DNA of 64,000 nt, taken from assembly GCF_010389155.1 (NCBI RefSeq), contig NC_057769.1, positions 2,418,001-2,482,000 of the forward strand, given 5' to 3'. Source of the stretch: Erigeron canadensis (taxonomy: Eukaryota; Streptophyta; Magnoliopsida; Asterales; Asteraceae). Below, piece by piece: positions 22,542 to 33,452 of this stretch; positions within the stretch are counted from its first letter, which is position 1, and each line of letters begins with the position of its first letter. The position numbers were made by a program, and so were the translations under genes. A model generated the notes under the pieces. It made no database searches. It was not told the DNA's origin and worked only from the letters and a program-made list of their open reading frames with translations.

Positions 22542-22571
22542 GCTCGCACATCGTGCGAGTCAAAAACCTAG
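22542..22571 (+). mobile_element. Helitron 3' terminus
   Basis: A 7-bp stem CTCGCAC (22543-22549) / GTGCGAG (22553-22559) with loop ATC is followed eight bases later by CTAG (22568-22571) and T. This is the standard Helitron 3' end. The matching 5' end was not found. Confidence 0.6.
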
Positions 22572-22572
22572 T

Positions 22573-23092
22573 ATAATATATAAAGATAGCTTGTCGTTTA
22601 TCTATATTTCCTATTTAAACAAACTACCCCCTCCTCAAATTAAACACTCTACCTTTAAATTCTCTATTTTACCCTTATAATTTACACTTTCTCAAACACT
22701 TTATTCCTGAACTTTCTAAAATACCCTTAGAAAAATCCTATGCATCTATGTATCTATCATTCATTTTTTTGGAATAGAGATGTTTGTGCGTTTAGGTAAT
22801 GAATATTGTGGTATGTTGATGTTTGCAGGTTGTTCACTATGTATAGTCATATAGATTGAAAGTAGTTTTTTTTTTTCAATTTTATTTTAATCTTTATAAC
22901 GCTGGTTTGATAAGAGTTAGTTGATGTAAAAGACAAAACCTCAGTTTAATTTCTATATTCGATTAAAATTATTAGCTGCATCACGTGTATTTCTATTCAA
23001 TACAACCCATTATTTTTTGTTCATGATACCCCTACATTTAACCACATTTCTTTTTCCACATGTGCCGCTGCAACGTGCGGGTATCCATTTAG
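22573..23092 (+). mobile_element. Second, abutting Helitron-like element (decayed ends)
   Basis: Directly after the previous CTAG comes TATAATATATAAAGATAGC, which resembles the TATAC-TATATTATAAAGC 5' ends of plant Helitrons (compare 56614). The 3' end is GCCGCTGCAACGTGCGGGTA then CCATTTAGT, a degraded form of the usual hairpin plus CTAGT. Non-coding and about 520 bp. Confidence 0.45.
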
Positions 23093-24386
23093 TAAAATTA
23101 TAAGTTTTTCACCGAGTCAATAAGAATGACACAACTTTAAACAAAATCACCATAACTATCTAATTGGAACAATAACACTATTTAGATGAAGAAATTAACT
23201 TAGATGCTTTTTTCTCACAACCATTTTAAATAAAGGATATCATATAATTAATGGGTTTGGTAAACAAAGTCTTAAGAGTTTTCGTTAAGATGCATTAACG
23301 AGTTGTACGCTTATCATAAAATTCAGGGAGCCAACATTTAATATGAAAATGTATAACATTTTTATGCACGTTGGCTTCATTTAAGCATTTCCATAATATA
23401 ATATGTGCATATAAATTACTTGATGCAGAGAAATAATAAAAAAAGCGATTTTAGAATAATGTTTCTCGTGAAAATACCTAAGCTATTTTCTTATGGGTTT
23501 TGCTAACAAAGCCCTAAGGGCTTTTGTAAAGTACAATAAATAGTTATACATTTAGCATAAAAATTAGGGGTGAACTTGTGATATGGAAACGTACAGCCTT
23601 TTTTATGCAAGTTAAGTGAAGCTCTAAGGGCTTCATTTAACATTTTCTTTTTTTTTATTTGCATTTTCACTATGCACAAAATCTAAATCATATTCACAAT
23701 TTAGCAAAAATTTTTCTAATTGTCACAATTTAATTAACACTTATAGCGACTTTGTATAAAACTTTTCAACTATTTAAATTACCACAGTTAATATCCAATT
23801 AATTTTCGTAAACGCGAGAAGTAAATTAATAATCATGAATCCACATAGCTACAAACGATATAATTGAAAGCATTAAACGGAGTTGAATATTATTCTTATT
23901 TTCTTTCAATTCATGGTTTACTTAAGGACTTGGAATATATTGTTTTTATTATAGAGTCATGGTCTCATGGAAAGTAAAACATGGGCTCCGTGTGAACTCC
24001 ATTTTGTCTTCTTTGTCACACGTTGTCAAGAAGTAGTCATAGAGAAAGCCATGCATCAAGACTTCTGATCGAGATATATAGTATGTTACTGTGTTATATA
24101 TATATAAACACCAAAACGTGTTACCGTTTAAGACGATAAAGCAACAAATTAGTGATAACAAAACTAATTAACATGGTTATGTTTAATTTGACACACGTAC
24201 GTACGACGTCATCTCTTTGTTGCAAATATCTCTTACGTACTGTCGACAATGCTCGTTTGTACAAATTCTATGTCAAATATATAATTTAATTTTCATTATC
24301 CATACAATTGTTAATCTGGGCATCTTCACCCCAATAACTCCGCATGTCACGCACGCATCATCATCATCACTTTGTTACAACAACTA
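23093..24386. other. Gene-free stretch with two related repeat units
   Basis: Two diverged copies of one repeat lie at 23255-23410 and 23494-23650. Each has GGGTTT-G-TAACAAAG-C-TAAG at the left, a GTACGCTTATCATAAAA-like centre and a TTTTTATGCA-GTT...CTTCATTTAA right part. Otherwise AT-rich with no supported gene. Confidence 0.4.
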
Positions 24387-24669
24387 GAAGATCAGTTTAT
24401 ATGAATTAATAGATAATACGTATTGACATCATATATCTTTGTTAATCTTAATACGTATTGACATCTTATTTATTATATTTATTAATAAAATATAAGAACA
24501 GTTTAATTTTAGCTGATCAGAAATAGAAGACCAGTTTAATCTTTTGGACCCTTGCCGAAGGTTTTCACTATATTTAAAAAAATATATACCTTGAGGGACA
24601 GTTTAATTTCAGAAATAGAAGACCAGTTTAATATCCTAGCTGTTAAAAGAATACGTATTGACATCATAT
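24387..24669. repeat. Locally shuffled repeat cluster
   Basis: AATACGTATTGACATC occurs three times (about 24416, 24450 and 24650). CAGAAATAGAAGACCAGTTT occurs twice (about 24519 and 24611). The pattern looks like repeated local duplication or template switching. AATACGTATT is itself palindromic. Confidence 0.6.
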
Positions 24670-26859
24670 AGCTAATTGAAAGGTTGAAAGGTTATTCCCT
24701 AATTCAAGAGATCTTATGTTTAAGCTTTGAAAGGACATAAAAAGTCCCTTTATTAGCGCTTGGCTTGGGTATATTCAGGTTCAAGTTTGAGGGGCAGGGC
24801 TTACCCTTATTAATTATCGTACCTTCAGGCGGATTAATTGGGGTTTTTCCCCCAACGGGTATTTGAAATAGGCATTTCTACTTTGAGGGAACTCTCTAGC
24901 GTGGACCTGGTTAAGACAACGTATGCTAGACCTCCCGCTGTCAAATCACGACATGAGATTTCTAGCAAAATTCACCTTTTAAAAAAAAATATCTTTGTTT
25001 GCATTCTTAACATTTCAAGATTAAATTAAACTTGTCCAGTTTTAAATATTTGAAGTTTGACCATAAATATTTTTATTTGTGTTGTATAATATTTGATGAA
25101 AGTTAAATGAATTGATTATGTTTTAGATGTGTGTTTTATTGGTATAACTTTCCCCAACTATTATATAATACAAATAAAAATATTTGTGGTCAAAGTTCGC
25201 AAAGTCTAAAAATAGACTAATTTAGTGGGACGGATACTTGGAGTACTAATATATACCCTTACACATTAAAGTTAACCAATAGTTTAATTCCTTAGACATT
25301 TAGTCAAAATTTTTATTTTTATAACTAAATCATCTAATTAATTACTCCTAACTTATTTTGTTTTAATAATTTTTTTATATATTTAAATATAAAAATCACA
25401 TAAATACATATTTGATATAGATACATGCACATAAAAAAACATAATTAAAATAGATACACATAAAGTATTATTATTAAATATCTTGGTTTCTCATCAAGAT
25501 ATTTTCCATAAACAGGGTTGAAGGTCCAATAAATTACTACTTAAAATTGTCTTTAAAAAAAAAGCCAACATGATATTCACAAATAAACAAATCAGTTATA
25601 TCTAGCTGTTAGATTAACCATATAAATTAATTATAATCATCCGGCTTTGTCCTTTAATATTTTTGGTACGAGGAAGTTACTATATTATTTCTTAATTATG
25701 TATCTTACCCTTTATATATTTATTCTGCCTAAATGCCTAATCATTTACATTTACATCTTATATACATTTCTGACAAATAAGGATTCACTTATATAAAATC
25801 AAAAGTCAACAAAGCCATTGCCTCATTATTAATTGTATTGTACGAAAATTTTATTTTAAAATATCTCTCTCTCATTATTTATTTTAAAATATCTCTATCT
25901 CTATATTTTTTTCTAGGTGACACTTCTCTTTTTTTGTTAACTCGACTTTTTTCTTAGATGTCATTTTCTAATAACTTTAAAGTTTTTCTTAGAGATATTG
26001 ACAATTAGATATATATTTTTTAATGCTCATGTGGCACTTCATTTGTCACGTCATCATTTGCCTACATGGACATTTGTTTTTTTTAATTAATCTTAAATAG
26101 CAAATAAAAAAGCCAAATACAAGATTAGAACTCATGACCTTTAACTTTTAATATTATGCACAAACCACTTGATCTAACTTAATATTTGTTTATATTTTGC
26201 AAACTACGGTAAATATTTATTGAATTTTAAAACTAATTAAAAGATATTGATAATATATTGTCGATCTTTGTAACTCATCTTTTTCTATCTTCCTTTGTAT
26301 TAATTATCTTTATACGTGGAATATAATATAGTTTAATATAATATAAGACTAGATTATATTGGTAATTACATCTAATATTTTACTACCCGATTATATTATC
26401 AATGTTAAATTAGATATTTACTTTATCAATTCCACACATATATTTTTGATATTTAAATCTATGTTTGTAACTTATCTTCATATAACTAAAATTTTGTATT
26501 TTGATAATATATGAGTGCAAAGATGTTTATATATTTTTTAGACCGTATTTTTTTTATTAATTCAATGATAATTATCATTGTGTCGTTCTAAAAAAAATAA
26601 AAAAATAATGATCATTGTTTTAAGAGAGATTGTTTTTTATATTATATTTAATATATATAGATCATAGAAAAAGAATTTTATGATTTATAAATATTTACGT
26701 TTCATTAGTCATGTTTTAACATATTTGATAAGTATATATATTTATAAATTATAATTTTATTATTTGCATCAGTTGTAAATTGACTATTTTTTATATTATC
26801 ATTAATTATGAATAATAATGTAGTTATCAGTAATTTTTTTATTTACGTTCTCAGTCAAT
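24670..26859. other. Gene-free AT-rich stretch with an unclassified repeat relic
   Basis: At about 24700-25015 a more GC-rich block (GGTTCAAGTTTGAGGGGCAG, CCCCAACGGGTATTTG, AGACCTCCCGCTGTCAA) looks like an old dispersed repeat. It may be SINE-like, given a weak B-box-like GGTTCAAGTTTGA, but I cannot classify it. The rest has nothing beyond TA-rich sequence. It may include the body of the Helitron ending at 26886. Confidence 0.35.
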
Positions 26860-26886
26860 CCCGCACAACGTGCGGGTTTAATCTAG
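26860..26886 (+). mobile_element. Helitron 3' terminus
   Basis: A 7-bp stem CCCGCAC / GTGCGGG with loop AAC is followed by TTTAAT and CTAG (26883-26886), then T. The 5' end was not located. Confidence 0.6.
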
Positions 26887-27517
26887 TTTAATTTATACAA
26901 CAATTTAACTTCTTTTAAAAAAATTCATTCATCATCATGCATATTACGGGTATAGATAATTATAGTATTTTTAATTCTTCTGCACAAAACATGATATCAA
27001 TATGTCAATGAAGAATATCGTAATCTCTTTATCAGTTTATATCATAGTTTACTTGTAATTAAGCTAAGTACTCACTTTCATATATATGGTTTTATGGTGA
27101 TAGTGACAAAAGTATTGATTTGTATGAGTTTTTGAAGACATTTCTAGACAAAGAAAGATGAGAAAAATCATTAACTAACCATATATGGTCCTTCCAAGAA
27201 AATGCATGGAACTTTCTAAGTGTTTTTTTTTCCCTCTCATTCTGTCGTCAGATTAGCTAGCTATAGTTAGTGCCACAACACCTAAATATTACTCGATCCA
27301 TACGTATTATGTTTCTATATATCTTTACACACTAGCTCGTACATATACCTATACCAAAATAATATATATTGAAACATTCAAATTATATTACATGTATTTG
27401 CATATTAACTATATATATATAGTGTGAAGCTATGGTATATATGTTAAGTTCATTTCTAATTAATTATCATTTTGCTCATCATCAATAGAAAACAAATAGA
27501 GAGATATATTCAACAAG
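26887..27517. other. Upstream region of the NAC gene
   Basis: Presumed promoter and 5' leader. AT-rich; I see no clear single TATA box because TATA-like runs are everywhere. Confidence 0.4.
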
Positions 27518-29058
27518 ATGGAGGGAGATGATGAAGAAGTGGTGACGACGCCGGGATTCAGATTCTACCCGACGGAAGAAGAGCTGATAACCTTCTATTT
27601 AAAGAACAAGATCCTACATGGCGGCGGCAGCACATCATCAACTGCACTGCTGCAACATATCGATCGAGTCATACCCCAACTCCATGTTTATGATTTCTAT
27701 CCCTGGGATCTCCCTCGTACGTTAATTAATTAATTAACTACCATTCTGGGCATTTACCTTTTTTTTTTTTTTTTTCCTGATATATATCTCCATCCATATA
27801 ATTTCTGTAATTAATTATTAGCCCCTCTCGAATCTCGATTAGCTAGGTTGTCATGAAATGATCATTCATGAGAGAAAAAAAAGTTATGATCTACTTAATT
27901 AATTATCTTAGTTAGTTATGGTTATCACCCGGCCTTTATCAATTTTTTTTTAGTTTTTAATGTGTTTATATATCATAACCAAAAGGAGCTGAGATGTTTC
28001 GACTTGAAAACCATTAATTCATGAGAGAGTTTTAAAAGCATATATTACTCAAGAACACCATTTAATTTCTTAGATGATGATGATATGAAATGTATGATTT
28101 TGTTTGTACATGTGATACAAAGTTACAAACTATTCAATGGCATTAACTAAATAAAACAAAATGCACAATATATATGTACTAGCTAGCTAGCTAGCTTGAT
28201 CATACATATTGGATCTATAAAACATCGATCCATATATAATTAGTTGATCTTATATGTATATATGATATCTTTGAATTAGCAGAATATGCAGGAGAGCGTT
28301 GTCAAGGAGACCCCGAACAATGGTTCTTTTTCATTCCTAGACAAGAGAAAGAAGCAAGAGGGGGACGACCATCCCGCCTCACAAGTTCTGGCTACTGGAA
28401 GGCCACTGGATCTCCAAGCTTCGTTTACTCATCGAGTAATCGGGCCATTGGGATCAAAAGAACCATGGTTTTCTACAATGGTAGAGCTCCCACCGGGACA
28501 AAGACTACATGGAAGATGAATGAATACAAGGCTTTTCAAGAAAGTACCATTGTCTCCACAAACACTAACCAAAAACCTGAGGTAGCTAGCTAACATTTCA
28601 TTCGATCCACTGTGTACTTATAGGAACTGATCGATCATGCATATATACACGGCTTTTCATTTATTTATATTGTCCATCTGTCCCATTTTAAATGTTCTGA
28701 TTTGACCCTTGTTTTTTTCTTTCAACTTTGACCTAATAAAATGCAGCTAATGGAAGAATTTAGTTTGTGCCGAGTATATGTGAGATCAAATTCTTTGAGG
28801 GCTTTTGACAGAAGGCCTGGAGTAGCGATGATGAACGAGCAACTACTAGTTCCGCAACTCATTCAAAACAACGACGAACATCATGCAACCACATCGACTT
28901 CTTCTATCCCTCCCTCCGTATTGGAAAGGACAATGAGTTCGTCTGATCACAGCTATAACTCATCAGAGGACCAAACTATTGATCATTCTCACTTGCCAAT
29001 GGAGAGTACTGTTGATCAATCTTCGTGGGACTGGGAAGATATTAAAAGATGGTTTTAA
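27518..29058 (+). CDS. NAC-domain transcription factor, three exons
   Basis: Exons 27518-27716, 28280-28581 and 28747-29058 give about 270 residues. The NAC domain covers most of the first two exons: [20 protein letters not shown] (subdomain A), a [16 protein letters not shown] block (B), [10 protein letters not shown] with GGRPSR and [10 protein letters not shown] (C), [16 protein letters not shown] and [10 protein letters not shown] (D), and [10 protein letters not shown] (E) at the start of exon 3. The acidic, Ser-rich tail ends [10 protein letters not shown], a typical activator tail. The short N-terminus, the [16 protein letters not shown] wording and the WDWE tail place it near the Arabidopsis NAC090/NAC036/NAC061 subgroup, linked to salicylate and senescence control; this is from memory of the family. 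The exon 2 acceptor is TTAGCAG, so splicing at 28280 or 28283 would differ by three bases and both keep the frame. No membrane segment is seen. Confidence 0.9.
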
Positions 29059-29735
29059 TTCAAGTTGTTATCTTTTGGGAATACTTTTATCATTTCTTAG
29101 TTAAGTAAACATAAACATAATATATATGTACTGTAGTTCATAGAGAAATCTAAGTTACAGATTTAAAAATCTTGTTCGTGCAATGTCGTCGTCGGAGAAT
29201 TATGTTTCAGTTCTTTTTACCGCGTCAGTAAAATTTAACTTGGTGTATTAAAATTTATAGTTTGTTGTTGTTAAATTCAAAGGTTGATTTTTAATATATA
29301 ATGTATTAGTTTTTGAATATGTAATAAGTTGTTAAGCGAACGTCTATGTCATTTTCCATCATATATAATTCTTGCAGTTAGGATATAGCCTAACATGTAG
29401 TATATGTGTAGTGACAAAATAGTCTATTTGTCGTCCTTAAACTTTCAAATTAATCCAAGTCAGTATTTTAATCGATCATTTAATTTAAATAAAAGTGACA
29501 TTCATAGGTTAAACAATTAAATACTGTATTAATTATACTGTTCATGAAAATCAATAAGATCAAATAAAACCTACCAAGTTTTGTTTTCTAGACTAAAAGC
29601 TTCACTTATTAAATGTTAGTAGAAGAAAATACAACGCGTGATTCTTTTGCGAGTATTTCAACTTCAAAGGTACCTTTGTTAAATTTGTACTTGGCGGCAG
29701 TTTAATATGTAAAATAAATATGAAGGAAAAAAGAT
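29059..29735. other. 3' flank of the NAC gene
   Basis: No further gene. Likely includes the NAC 3' untranslated region and the downstream flank (Pol III termination side) of the minus-strand tRNA. Confidence 0.5.
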
Positions 29736-29817
29736 GCTGGCTATGGGGTTCGAACCCATGCGCACTAATGTGCAGAAGATCTTAAGTCTTCCCCCTTAAC
29801 CTCTCGGGCAAACCAGC
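29736..29817 (-). tRNA. tRNA-Leu (UAA)
   Basis: An 82-base gene on the minus strand, without the CCA. The acceptor stem GCTGGTT pairs with AGCCAGC. The anticodon arm is GAAGA-CTTAAGA-TCTTC, so the anticodon is UAA. A long variable arm (TGCAC..GTGCG) marks a class II tRNA, and the T arm is ATGGG-TTCGAAC-CCCAT. There is no intron. The gene ends close to a TTTTTT run (about 29726-29731 on the minus strand), a proper Pol III terminator. It is a near-perfect copy of the gene at 32203-32284. Confidence 0.95.
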
Positions 29818-30789
29818 TAAGCAACTATGCAATTCGTATTAAATTAAATCCAAATAATAAATAACTATATACGGCTGTATGAATAGTCTTTTGGATTGTT
29901 AGCCCGAAATGGGTCTGGGTTTCAGCCCATAAAATTCAAGGTATCACGAGAAGGAAGAAAGAAAAAAAAAAAAAAGTGTGTTCTACTACATGTAATTTAA
30001 TAGATATTCAAGTATTAATTTGTGTAGACTTTTTTTTTATTTTTATTTTTTTATTTTTTTTTTTTTTTTAATGTTAGTTCATTGACTCTTTATATATTTA
30101 ATTCTAATTATATAGTTACTTTGAGACTAAACCCGTATCTTCTATCAAGAAAATATATTTTTTTTAACATCGGTGGTGATTGGACTCAGCGACATATCTT
30201 TTCATCGTCCGGTAGAGATTGACCATGAAATTCTTACTACATGGAGGAAACCAGTTAAATGCTAGAGAAAACATTTATGGCTCACCTCATTGGCAAGGAC
30301 TTCCCAATATGTTTTTCAAAGGTTTCGACTCCATGACCAACATTCGGCTGAAAGATATAAAGGGCATCAAGAAAACATTTTACTCACACTCAAATTTGAA
30401 ATCAAAACCTCAAGCTTAATGATTCATCTTTGTACAAGTCATGTCAAAAGGGTAATTGTTTACAAACCTCTACTAATCACTCCTTATGCGTGCTTACTTA
30501 AAAATGTTGTAAAAATTTCAAGATGGCTCTAACCATGGCATATACTATACACGCAAAATTTGTGATATTTACAAACTATCTGACTGAGCTTAGCCAATCG
30601 ATTAATTTGCTTATGCATTGATCTTCTTCATATATCGTCTAGAAAATTAAACAACAAACCAATAAGCCAAACCATATTAAACGTGTATCAATTACTAGTC
30701 TATTTTATGATACCTCTATTATAGCTAAAACTATATATAACATAACATACATTAGTTTGACTTAAAAGAATAAACAAAACAACTATTAA
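29818..30789. other. Spacer between tRNA and kinase gene
   Basis: Holds a T-rich low-complexity run at about 30029-30070 and two overlapping frames at 30219-30532 (66 and 80 codons) without recognisable domains. I do not call them genes. Confidence 0.45.
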
Positions 30790-31845
30790 TTACATCTTAG
30801 AAGTCAAATTATGGATTTTCTGTGAGCAAATGATTGAATCTTCCCTTGGATCAACTACTCTTTTCGTAAAGAACTTGATCGGGTCTTCTCTTGATGCTAT
30901 TGTTTCCGAACCACTTGAGCCACTTTCCAAACTCCTTGTCGTCGACTTCTTGATGAAGACGGTTTTGGGGACATTGTAACAACCATCGAAGAAAGGATGT
31001 TGAAGCGTCTCTATGGCCGTCGGCCTCATATTTGGATCCCACAAAAGAAGCAAAACAATAAGATCAACAACGTCCGAGCTTGCATTTGGTAACAATTTAG
31101 AAAACTTCACACCAAGAAAATCTTTCGGAAACTCATAATTTATTTTTCTAGCAAGATCAAGTCCTCTGTCCCAAGTACTTTTCGTCGGGGTTCCTAACAC
31201 GCTACAAATCTTATACATCACATCTATTTCCAAATCACCTTTAAACAACGGCTCGAGAGTAAACAATTCAACCATGATTGCACCAATTGCCCACATATCA
31301 ACCGCAGAATTATAAACCGGTGCATCTAGAAAAACCTCAGGGGCTCGATACCACAAAGTTGAAACTTCAGGGGTGTATGGTGGTTCACCATTAATTTCTT
31401 TAGCTTGACCAAGATCACAAATCTTAATAACATCTTTAGATACAAGAATATTCCCCGGTTTAATATCACGATGAAAGTATCCATTAGAATGCATATATGC
31501 AAGACCTTTAAACACTTGAAAACACATGTCTCTAATCTCGGTTTCTTTAAAAGGTTTCATTATTCGATCTTGTATAGTTTTATAAAGATCACGTTCCATG
31601 TATTCAAATACCAAGAACAACGTATCGTTTTGTCTGATGATTTGTTTAAGCGACACGATATTTGGATGATTTTTCATCTTGATGAGTGATTTAACTTCTC
31701 TTAAGTTGATGCATTCTTCAATTGTGTAATAGGTTTCGAAGAGTTTCTTGATCGCAACTACTTCATTCGTTTGCTTGTTTATCGCTTTCCATACAATACC
31801 ATATGCTCCACGTCCGATTTCTTCTATTTTTCGAAACTGTTCCAT
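30790..31845 (-). CDS. Intronless MAK/MHK-like (RCK group) Ser/Thr protein kinase
   Basis: A 351-residue CMGC kinase. Visible features in order: Gly-rich loop GRGAYGIV (11-18), Lys33 in VAIKK, Glu50 in LREVKSL, catalytic loop HRDIKPGN (125-132), metal-binding DLG (144-146, in place of the usual DFG), activation segment PPYTPEVSTLWYRAPE (155-170) and VDMWAIGAIMVELF. The C-lobe ends in RPTAIETLQHPFF, followed by a 50-residue Ser-rich tail. The wording is closest to plant MHK/CDKF4-like kinases of the MAK/ICK group, as I recall them. All core catalytic residues are present, but the activation loop has TPE where relatives usually carry TEY or TDY, so dual phosphorylation on Thr and Tyr is unlikely. 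Relatives have many introns; this copy has none, which suggests a retrocopy. It lies between two tRNA genes on the same strand. Confidence 0.85.
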   Translation of the reverse strand: MEQFRKIEEIGRGAYGIVWKAINKQTNEVVAIKKLFETYYTIEECINLREVKSLIKMKNHPNIVSLKQIIRQNDTLFLVFEYMERDLYKTIQDRIMKPFKETEIRDMCFQVFKGLAYMHSNGYFHRDIKPGNILVSKDVIKICDLGQAKEINGEPPYTPEVSTLWYRAPEVFLDAPVYNSAVDMWAIGAIMVELFTLEPLFKGDLEIDVMYKICSVLGTPTKSTWDRGLDLARKINYEFPKDFLGVKFSKLLPNASSDVVDLIVLLLLWDPNMRPTAIETLQHPFFDGCYNVPKTVFIKKSTTRSLESGSSGSETIASREDPIKFFTKRVVDPREDSIICSQKIHNLTSKM

Positions 31846-32202
31846 TAGTTTTCGAAAAAAAATTCAGATCATATACACGTGCGTATTTTGTAGTGATATG
31901 AATATATTGATTGACAGTGCATATGAATTATGGTTAGGGTTCGTTAATTATTATTACGAGTATTAGTTAGTAATATTGAACTTTTTTCAGATATCGAATA
32001 TAAGGGGTTTACGAGTTATTGTAGTAAGATTAGAATTAGAATTAGTATACAACTCTTTCGCTTGAAAGTGTATCGGATTAGATATCTAATTATCTATCGA
32101 GTAGTTTAATTAAATAAGTAACGAATACTCGAATAGTGTTGATAAAACTTTTTTATTATTGTTTGCAACTTAAAATACTTAAAAGCTAAAGTAAAATAAA
32201 TT
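31846..32202. other. Upstream of the kinase
   Basis: Presumed promoter of the minus-strand kinase and the 3' flank of the second tRNA. Nothing else recognised. Confidence 0.4.
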
Positions 32203-32284
32203 GCTAGCTATGGGGTTCGAACCCATGCGCACTAATGTGCAGAAGATCTTAAGTCTTCCCCCTTAACCTCTCGGGCAAACTAGC
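32203..32284 (-). tRNA. tRNA-Leu (UAA), second copy
   Basis: An 82-base gene identical to the tRNA at 29736-29817 except at two positions. The fourth acceptor-stem pair is A-T here (GCTAGTT / AGCTAGC) instead of G-C, so both sides of the pair changed and pairing is kept. Anticodon UAA, long variable arm, no intron. The T run just beyond its end is weaker (TTTATTTTA). Confidence 0.93.
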
Positions 32285-33293
32285 TCTTTGTGAAATCTTC
32301 TAAAACGTTTTGCTTAAAACGTTGTAGAGAAAAAATTAGCTTCAGGCATCAAAATCAAAAGACCAATAGGATTTGTACTTTAAATAATTATAGTCACTAT
32401 ATTAATTTATTGTCTATGTGGAGTATTTGATTGGTTAAGACTTAAAAGAGTATTAAATAAGTTTTAATTTTTAAAAGAGTTTGTAAAGTAATTTAGGTTT
32501 ATAAATATTTTAAAACCATAACTTTACCAATAAACTCGTGTTTTTTTAGTTCTATTTATTTATTGAATTAGACCATGTCATATGTATTTATAAATGTTTA
32601 TTTATTTATTTATATTAGTTTTGATTTGATTAGACGTGTTAGAAGACAAATTTAACCAGCGATTTGTTATTAGACCTCCAACTTCCTTTTTATGAAAAAT
32701 ACCCTGAGATGAGAAACCAATACTCGAACTTGAAACTTTAGGTAAAACTCACCTCCAATATCCACATAGTAGATTTAGAAGATACTCTTGACCAACTTAA
32801 CATATTTAAGTGGTGTTTTTATTTGTAAATATTTTGTTAACCTAATTAACATTAAAATAACTTGGTTTTGATCATATGAGATTATGTATATTTTCTAGTC
32901 GAACAACTTTTATAAATGTTGTAATGAGACAATTTAAGGATACTAACAAGAAACATAAACAACAAAATCCAATTAATTAATGTGGTTATTTTTTAATGAC
33001 GTAAATGGTTTAAAACTATAGATAATAATAACAATAATATAAGGAAAAAAATATATTAATCACAAAACCAAATTACAAACAACACTTACAGCCATTTGGA
33101 CATGACCAAATGACTATCTAAGTCTCCAATTCAACCTGAACAATTCTACACCCTAACCAAACCGAAAGTATACAATCGCTATAATTCCTTAAACAAAACT
33201 TGATTGCACATTCTATTTCCTAAATTCCTGTATAACTTTTTTATTCTTCCTCCACTTTGAGACCCACCGGCTGCAATCTTATTACATCACTTA
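32285..33293. other. AT-rich spacer
   Basis: No gene supported. Confidence 0.4.
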
Positions 33294-33420
33294 CTCATTA
33301 GAACCTTGTTTTTTGCTTTTTGTTATCAAATATATATATAGAAGGTGATAAAAATAATAAACACTAACACCCACCTTTTATTTTATAACAAAAAGCAAAA
33401 ACAAGATTAATTCTAACGAG
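33294..33420. repeat. Long fold-back (inverted repeat) of about 50-bp arms
   Basis: The left arm (33294-33347: CATTAGAACCTTGTTTTTTG, CTTTTTGTTATCAAA, GAAGGTG) pairs with the right arm (33371-33420: CACCTTTTATTTTATAACAA, AAAGCAAAAACAAG, TTCTAACGAG) across a loop of about 23 bases. A transcript would form a long, mostly paired hairpin. It could be a small fold-back transposon or a hairpin RNA source; sequence alone does not decide. Confidence 0.65.
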
Positions 33421-33422
33421 AT

Positions 33423-33452
33423 ATGTCACCCGGGCGTTGTCCCGGGAGACAT
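33423..33452. repeat. GC-rich hairpin next to the fold-back
   Basis: GATGTCTCCCGGG / CCCGGGTGACAT arms (read on the minus strand) enclose ACAACG. In this AT-rich setting the CCCGGG pair stands out. It resembles the hairpins of Helitron 3' ends in reverse orientation, but no CTRR follows at the right distance, so I leave it unclassified. Confidence 0.5.

Noticed and set aside
24700..25015. Possible tRNA-derived SINE
   Set aside because: A weak B-box-like GGTTCAAGTTTGA is present, but I see no convincing A box, tail or target duplication. Left as an unclassified repeat relic.
30219..30532. Two overlapping plus-strand frames of 66 and 80 codons
   Set aside because: No domain or splice context recognised, and each is in the other's alternative frame.
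33423..33452. Helitron 3' end in reverse orientation
   Set aside because: The CCCGGG hairpin is suggestive, but no CTRR lies 5-12 bases beyond it. Reported only as a hairpin.
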